In this document: piece after piece, positions 61,439 to 64,000 of the stretch | Layout: the number at the start of each line of letters is the position of its first letter | Position numbering within the stretch: position 1 is the stretch's first letter | From: Bradyrhizobium manausense | GTDB taxonomy: Bacteria; Pseudomonadota; Alphaproteobacteria; Rhizobiales; Xanthobacteraceae | Reading direction: 5' to 3' | Assembly: GCF_018129685.1 (NCBI RefSeq) | Contig: NZ_JAFCLG010000020.1 | Coordinates: 1-64,000 of the forward strand | Length of the DNA: 64,000 bases | Notes under the pieces: generated by a model | The model's input: the letters and a program-made list of their open reading frames with translations, nothing else | The model's database searches: none | What the model was told of the DNA's origin: nothing | Made by a program: the position numbers and the translations under genes

Positions 61439-61458
61439 ATTGACATCATAGTGTCAAT
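61439..61458. promoter_or_regulatory. Palindromic operator between marR and the divergent gene
   Basis: ATTGACA-TCATAG-TGTCAAT, a perfect 7-bp inverted repeat with a 6-base centre, 18 bases from the marR start and 60 from the divergent start. Probable MarR site; the TTGACA half could also serve as a -35 element. Confidence 0.8.
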
Positions 61459-61517
61459 CTAATATGTAATCATAATACCAATTAGGCATCATATATCAAC
61501 TAGCAATGGAGCCACCC

Positions 61518-61886
61518 ATGTCTCTGCTACGCCCACTCGACCCGTCCTTCCCGATCGACCGCCAGATCGGTATTGAGGCAAATTCAGTCGTCCTAGTGAA
61601 CCCATTCACTCTCGACAAAGCCGACGAGGCGGCTTTTCTCAAGACCTGGCAGGACGACGCAGAGTTCATGAAGCGACAGCCGGGCTTCATTTCCACCCAG
61701 CTTCACAGAGCTCTCGGCGACAGCTCGACCTATCTGAATTACGCCGTCTGGGAATCCACCGCACACTTCCGCGCGGCGTTCACCCATCCTGACTTCCTGG
61801 CAAAAATCGCCAGCTATCCGGCCTCGGCGATAGCTTCCCCTCATCTGTTCCAGAAAGTTTCCGTGCCCGGCATCTGCGTTGCCTAG
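61518..61886 (+). CDS. Antibiotic biosynthesis monooxygenase (ABM) domain protein
   Basis: A 122-residue dimeric alpha+beta barrel protein. VVLVNPFTLDKADEAAFLKTWQDDAEFMKRQPGF and YLNYAVWESTAHFRAAF are typical ABM features, given in parts as DDAEFMKRQPGF and NYAVWESTAHFRAAF. Such proteins oxidise quinones or degrade heme without metal. GGAG seven bases before the second ATG; an ATG four codons earlier is possible. First of two genes under the MarR palindrome. Confidence 0.85.
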   Translation: MSLLRPLDPSFPIDRQIGIEANSVVLVNPFTLDKADEAAFLKTWQDDAEFMKRQPGFISTQLHRALGDSSTYLNYAVWESTAHFRAAFTHPDFLAKIASYPASAIASPHLFQKVSVPGICVA

Positions 61887-61916
61887 CCCTGCTGTTTTTA
61901 AGAAGGGAAGATGCTC

Positions 61917-62363
61917 ATGATCAAGTTGATACATCCTCTCGCTGGCGCCTTATCTATCGCAACGATCGGTACATTTTGGCTCTCGACGGTACTCAGTGAG
62001 CTGTTCGCGTCCCATGCCACAGTCGCAGCGGTTAAGAGCACCATACCTTGGGGTTTCTTGTTGCTGATTCCGGCGCTCGCTGCCACCGGTGGCACAGGTG
62101 TCATCCTGGCAAAGGGACGCCGGGCCGGGCTGATCGGGGCCAAATTCAGGCGCATGCCATTCATTGCAGGAAACGGCATACTGGTTCTTATTCCGTCTGC
62201 GCTCTTCCTTGCGTCCAAGGCTCAAGCGGCGGCATTCGATGCTACGTTCTATGCTGTGCAAACGATCGAGTTCGTCGCGGGCGCAACAAACATTACACTT
62301 CTAGTTCTCAACATGCGGGACGGTTTCAAAATCAGAGGATGGTTGCGCCGTAAACCCGCTTGA
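61917..62363 (+). CDS. Four-helix membrane protein, unknown function
   Basis: A 148-residue protein with hydrophobic helices LIHPLAGALSIATIGTFWL, then IPWGFLLLIPALAATGGTGV, IAGNGILVLIPSALFLASK and QTIEFVAGATNITLLVLN. The basic loops (KGRRAGLIGAKFRRM and the RGWLRRKP end) suggest orientation. AAGGGAAG seven bases before ATG; an ATG two codons upstream is possible. 30 bases after the ABM gene on the same strand, so likely the second gene of the MarR-controlled unit. Confidence 0.8.
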   Translation: MIKLIHPLAGALSIATIGTFWLSTVLSELFASHATVAAVKSTIPWGFLLLIPALAATGGTGVILAKGRRAGLIGAKFRRMPFIAGNGILVLIPSALFLASKAQAAAFDATFYAVQTIEFVAGATNITLLVLNMRDGFKIRGWLRRKPA

Positions 62364-62463
62364 TCACCCAATTGGAACTGCGCGGAGAACTGACCTGACG
62401 CTCGATGTTGTCGTGACTTTATGAGTACGCGCCCTAGGTCAGATGACGGGTCAAAACAAAACG

Positions 62464-62490
62464 GGCCGCCTTACTGGGCGGCCTCTTTCT
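62464..62490. terminator. Bidirectional intrinsic terminator
   Basis: Stem GGCCGCC / GGCGGCC with a six-base loop. T-runs flank both sides: CTCTTTCTTTTTTC on the plus strand and CGTTTTGTTTTG on the minus strand. It ends the membrane-protein unit and the regulator gene. Confidence 0.85.
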
Positions 62491-62517
62491 TTTTTCTTTG
62501 ACGCACGACACCGCACC

Positions 62518-63672
62518 TCAGCGCCCTGCCAATTTGGCCAGCAGCTTGCCTTCTTGCGACTTGCCGAGCACGACTTCGTTGGGATGCTCCGCCAGGATTT
62601 CGTGCGCTTCACTTTCGTCAACGCCCGACAGAACTGCCAATCGCTCGACCGTACGCCAGTTGTACTGATTGTCCTGCATGGCTGCGACCATGCGCTTGAA
62701 CACGATGGCGCGCTGCTCGTCCCGCGAGGGTGCAGGCGGCGCCGGCGACGGCCGTGTCTCGGGCGAGATCGCGGGCGGCGACGCTTCGGCAACCCGTTGC
62801 AGGGCGTCTCGGTTGCTCCATTCCTTCCAACCGACGACGGCCATGATCAGGACGACAGCGACCGCGCCAATTCCGGCGAACCTGGGAAGTCTGTTCCCCG
62901 ATCCGCGATCGAACGCTACCACAGGCGCATCTGCGCCCTGGACTGCCGCCGGCTGAACTGCAACAGGTTGATGGTCCGGGGTGACGACCTCCGGTTTGGC
63001 GGTGAACCTGTAGCCCTCGCCCGGTACTGTCACGATCAGCCGCGGCGTTTTCGGGTCCGGTTCGATCTTGCGGCGCAGGCGCGAGATCAGCACATCGACG
63101 CTGCGGTCTTCGGGCTCTGCGCCGCGGCCCGTCACCACACGCGTGAGCTCGTCGCGTGACAGCACCCGACCGGGCTTTTGTCCGAACGCCAGCAGCAGGG
63201 AAAACTCGGCGCGCGTCAGCGTCACGTCCTGTCCCCGCGCATCGACGCAGGTGCGCGCACCGGCGTCGAGCGTGTACCCCTCGAAGCGAAGAATTTGTGG
63301 CGTCGACGGCGCCTCCTGGACTCGGGCCGGTCGCAAGACGGAGCGGACCTTGTCCAGCACGTCCAATTCGCTGAGGGGTAACGCAACGCTGACAGCCGGC
63401 TCGCCCGACGCTCCAGGATCGGCCGCCGGTTCTCCGATCATGATGACGTGCGCGACCACGCCGGTGAGTTCATGCGCGAGCTCGACGCCCGGCGCGCCCA
63501 ATCCCCGTGGTGCGACCATGGCGAGGTCGATACCGGCCTTCGCGGCCACCTCGTGCGCACGCCGCGGACTCTCGGCGAGCTCCACGGCGTAGCCGGCCTG
63601 CAGCAGCCAGCGCGCCAGTGTCGCTCGCAATGAAGCGTCGTCGGCGACGACGAGGATTGTCGGCTTCACCAT
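62518..63672 (-). CDS. Membrane-anchored winged-helix regulator with degenerate receiver domain
   Basis: A 384-residue protein. Residues 5-115 look like a response-regulator receiver: the acidic pair is kept (ADD at 10-12) but the phospho-acceptor position, after IDLAMV, is Ala54, so Asp is missing. Residues 125-228 form an OmpR-type winged helix (LTRAEFSLLLAF, RVLSRDEL, RSVDVLISRLRRKIE and VPGEGYRF). A single transmembrane helix at about 265-282 is followed by a Pro-rich linker and an extracytoplasmic end with WRTVERLAVLSGVDESEAHEIL. So it resembles a CadC/ToxR one-component regulator with a relic receiver. A GTAAAC array lies 137 bases upstream of its start and the three other arrays lie within 9 kb. 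Confidence 0.88.
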   Translation of the reverse strand: MVKPTILVVADDASLRATLARWLLQAGYAVELAESPRRAHEVAAKAGIDLAMVAPRGLGAPGVELAHELTGVVAHVIMIGEPAADPGASGEPAVSVALPLSELDVLDKVRSVLRPARVQEAPSTPQILRFEGYTLDAGARTCVDARGQDVTLTRAEFSLLLAFGQKPGRVLSRDELTRVVTGRGAEPEDRSVDVLISRLRRKIEPDPKTPRLIVTVPGEGYRFTAKPEVVTPDHQPVAVQPAAVQGADAPVVAFDRGSGNRLPRFAGIGAVAVVLIMAVVGWKEWSNRDALQRVAEASPPAISPETRPSPAPPAPSRDEQRAIVFKRMVAAMQDNQYNWRTVERLAVLSGVDESEAHEILAEHPNEVVLGKSQEGKLLAKLAGR

Positions 63673-63808
63673 CCCTGAGCAACTGATCTGGTGTGCGCCG
63701 AGAGGCCGGCCGCAGCTTCAGGACATGACATTGCAGCAACCGTGCTCATCGCGCTCCCTCTCACGCGGACCACCTATAGCAAAAAACGCCGGCATCGCCG
63801 AGATCGCT

Positions 63809-63846
63809 GTCAACGCCGCACGAATGGGATGTAAACGACTGTAAAC
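63809..63846 (+). promoter_or_regulatory. Operator array 4: GTCAAC, ACGAAT, GTAAAC, GTAAAC
   Basis: Starts at 63809, 63820, 63831 and 63841, again 11, 11 and 10 bp apart. The last two are perfect, the first two degenerate. There is no rightward gene and no ATGACNGA block, so it most likely serves the leftward regulator gene, i.e. autoregulation. Confidence 0.75.
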
Positions 63847-63863
63847 GCGTCCGAATTGTCGGG

Positions 63864-64000
63864 TCAATTGCCGTTGCCGACCTGATGCCCCGTAAAGCGA
63901 TCGTCGGCGCGGCGGAGCCGCCGGCACAATTCGCGATTGATGTTCTGCAGGACGATCACATAGGCGTGGACGTCGGCCTTGTAACAGGCGTAGAGCTTTT
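63864..64000 (-). CDS. C-terminal end of a gene cut by the window edge
   Basis: The last 45 codons of a minus-strand gene: KLYACYKADVHAYVIVLQNI, then NRELCRRLRRADDRFTGHQV, ending in GNGN. The sequence reads as coding up to the window end, but its start lies outside. Basic, Arg-rich, function not recognised. Its 3' end is only 18 bases from array 4, so array 4 is unlikely to control it. Confidence 0.55.
   Translation of the reverse strand, partial: KLYACYKADVHAYVIVLQNINRELCRRLRRADDRFTGHQVGNGN

Noticed and set aside
13821..62355. Single GTAAAC hexamers at 13821, 28926, 35762 and 62350
   Set aside because: They lie inside coding sequence and have no neighbours at 10-11 bp spacing, so they are chance matches; only the four tandem arrays are meaningful.

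Overview
The window is a 64 kb piece of a high-GC alphaproteobacterial chromosome, most likely Bradyrhizobium or a close relative. The evidence is a Tat-type (clade I) nosRZDFYLX denitrification cluster preceded by a FixK-type box, a TrcR/DUF1013 cell-cycle regulator, the maf-UPF0262-hisD-DUF2948 neighbourhood, a DUF3551 peptide, and several families of dispersed palindromic repeats of the kind that litter Bradyrhizobium genomes. No phage, plasmid or transposase gene is visible. The species call is inference from gene content.

Layout. 0.3-9.2 kb: a peroxiredoxin, an ispH-thrB-rnhA operon, trcR with its terminator, a small lipoprotein, prpE, and two related secreted TPR/LprI-like proteins. 9.3-25 kb: a CPA1 antiporter, dehydrogenase/reductase genes, small exported proteins, a CoA-pyrophosphatase-like Nudix protein, a thioesterase, an aldo/keto reductase, a TTC38-like TPR protein next to a two-subunit CoA-transferase, an oleate hydratase, a cysteine hydrolase, an amine oxidase and a RibD-like reductase, then a decayed heme-binding beta-barrel gene. 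25-28.5 kb: a LysR regulator divergent from an SDR and a glutathionyl-hydroquinone reductase across a perfect 23-bp palindrome; the reductase runs into a frameshifted alpha/beta-hydrolase relic. 28.7-37.7 kb: the complete nos cluster on the minus strand, mostly translationally coupled. 38.9-47.8 kb: housekeeping genes (tRNA-Phe, yacG, maf, a low-Mr phosphatase-like gene, UPF0262, hisD), an alpha/beta hydrolase, a cyclic-nucleotide-binding TrxR-like flavoprotein without redox cysteines, and tRNA-Thr. 47.8-53.7 kb: a long non-coding repeat-like stretch, a 2H phosphoesterase, an MCP with a C-terminal PilZ domain, and an AraC-type regulator.

The most interesting region is 53.8-63.9 kb. Three divergent promoter regions each carry four direct copies of a GTAAAC-like hexamer with starts spaced 11, 11 and 10 bp, a 38-bp array. 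In every case the left-hand gene encodes an exported alpha/beta hydrolase and the right-hand gene a small or Gly-rich exported protein. A fourth array with exactly the same spacing lies upstream of a regulator gene (62518-63672). Its product has a receiver-like domain in which the phospho-acceptor Asp is Ala, an OmpR-type winged helix, one membrane segment and an extracytoplasmic tail. The three hydrolase/peptide promoters, but not the regulator's, also share a downstream ATGACNGAYKGGCATG block 40-41 bp from the last repeat. I read this as a self-contained, apparently undescribed regulon: a membrane-anchored, phosphorylation-independent regulator controlling exported hydrolases and Cys-containing peptides. 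The repeats and spacing are seen directly; the link to the regulator is inference.
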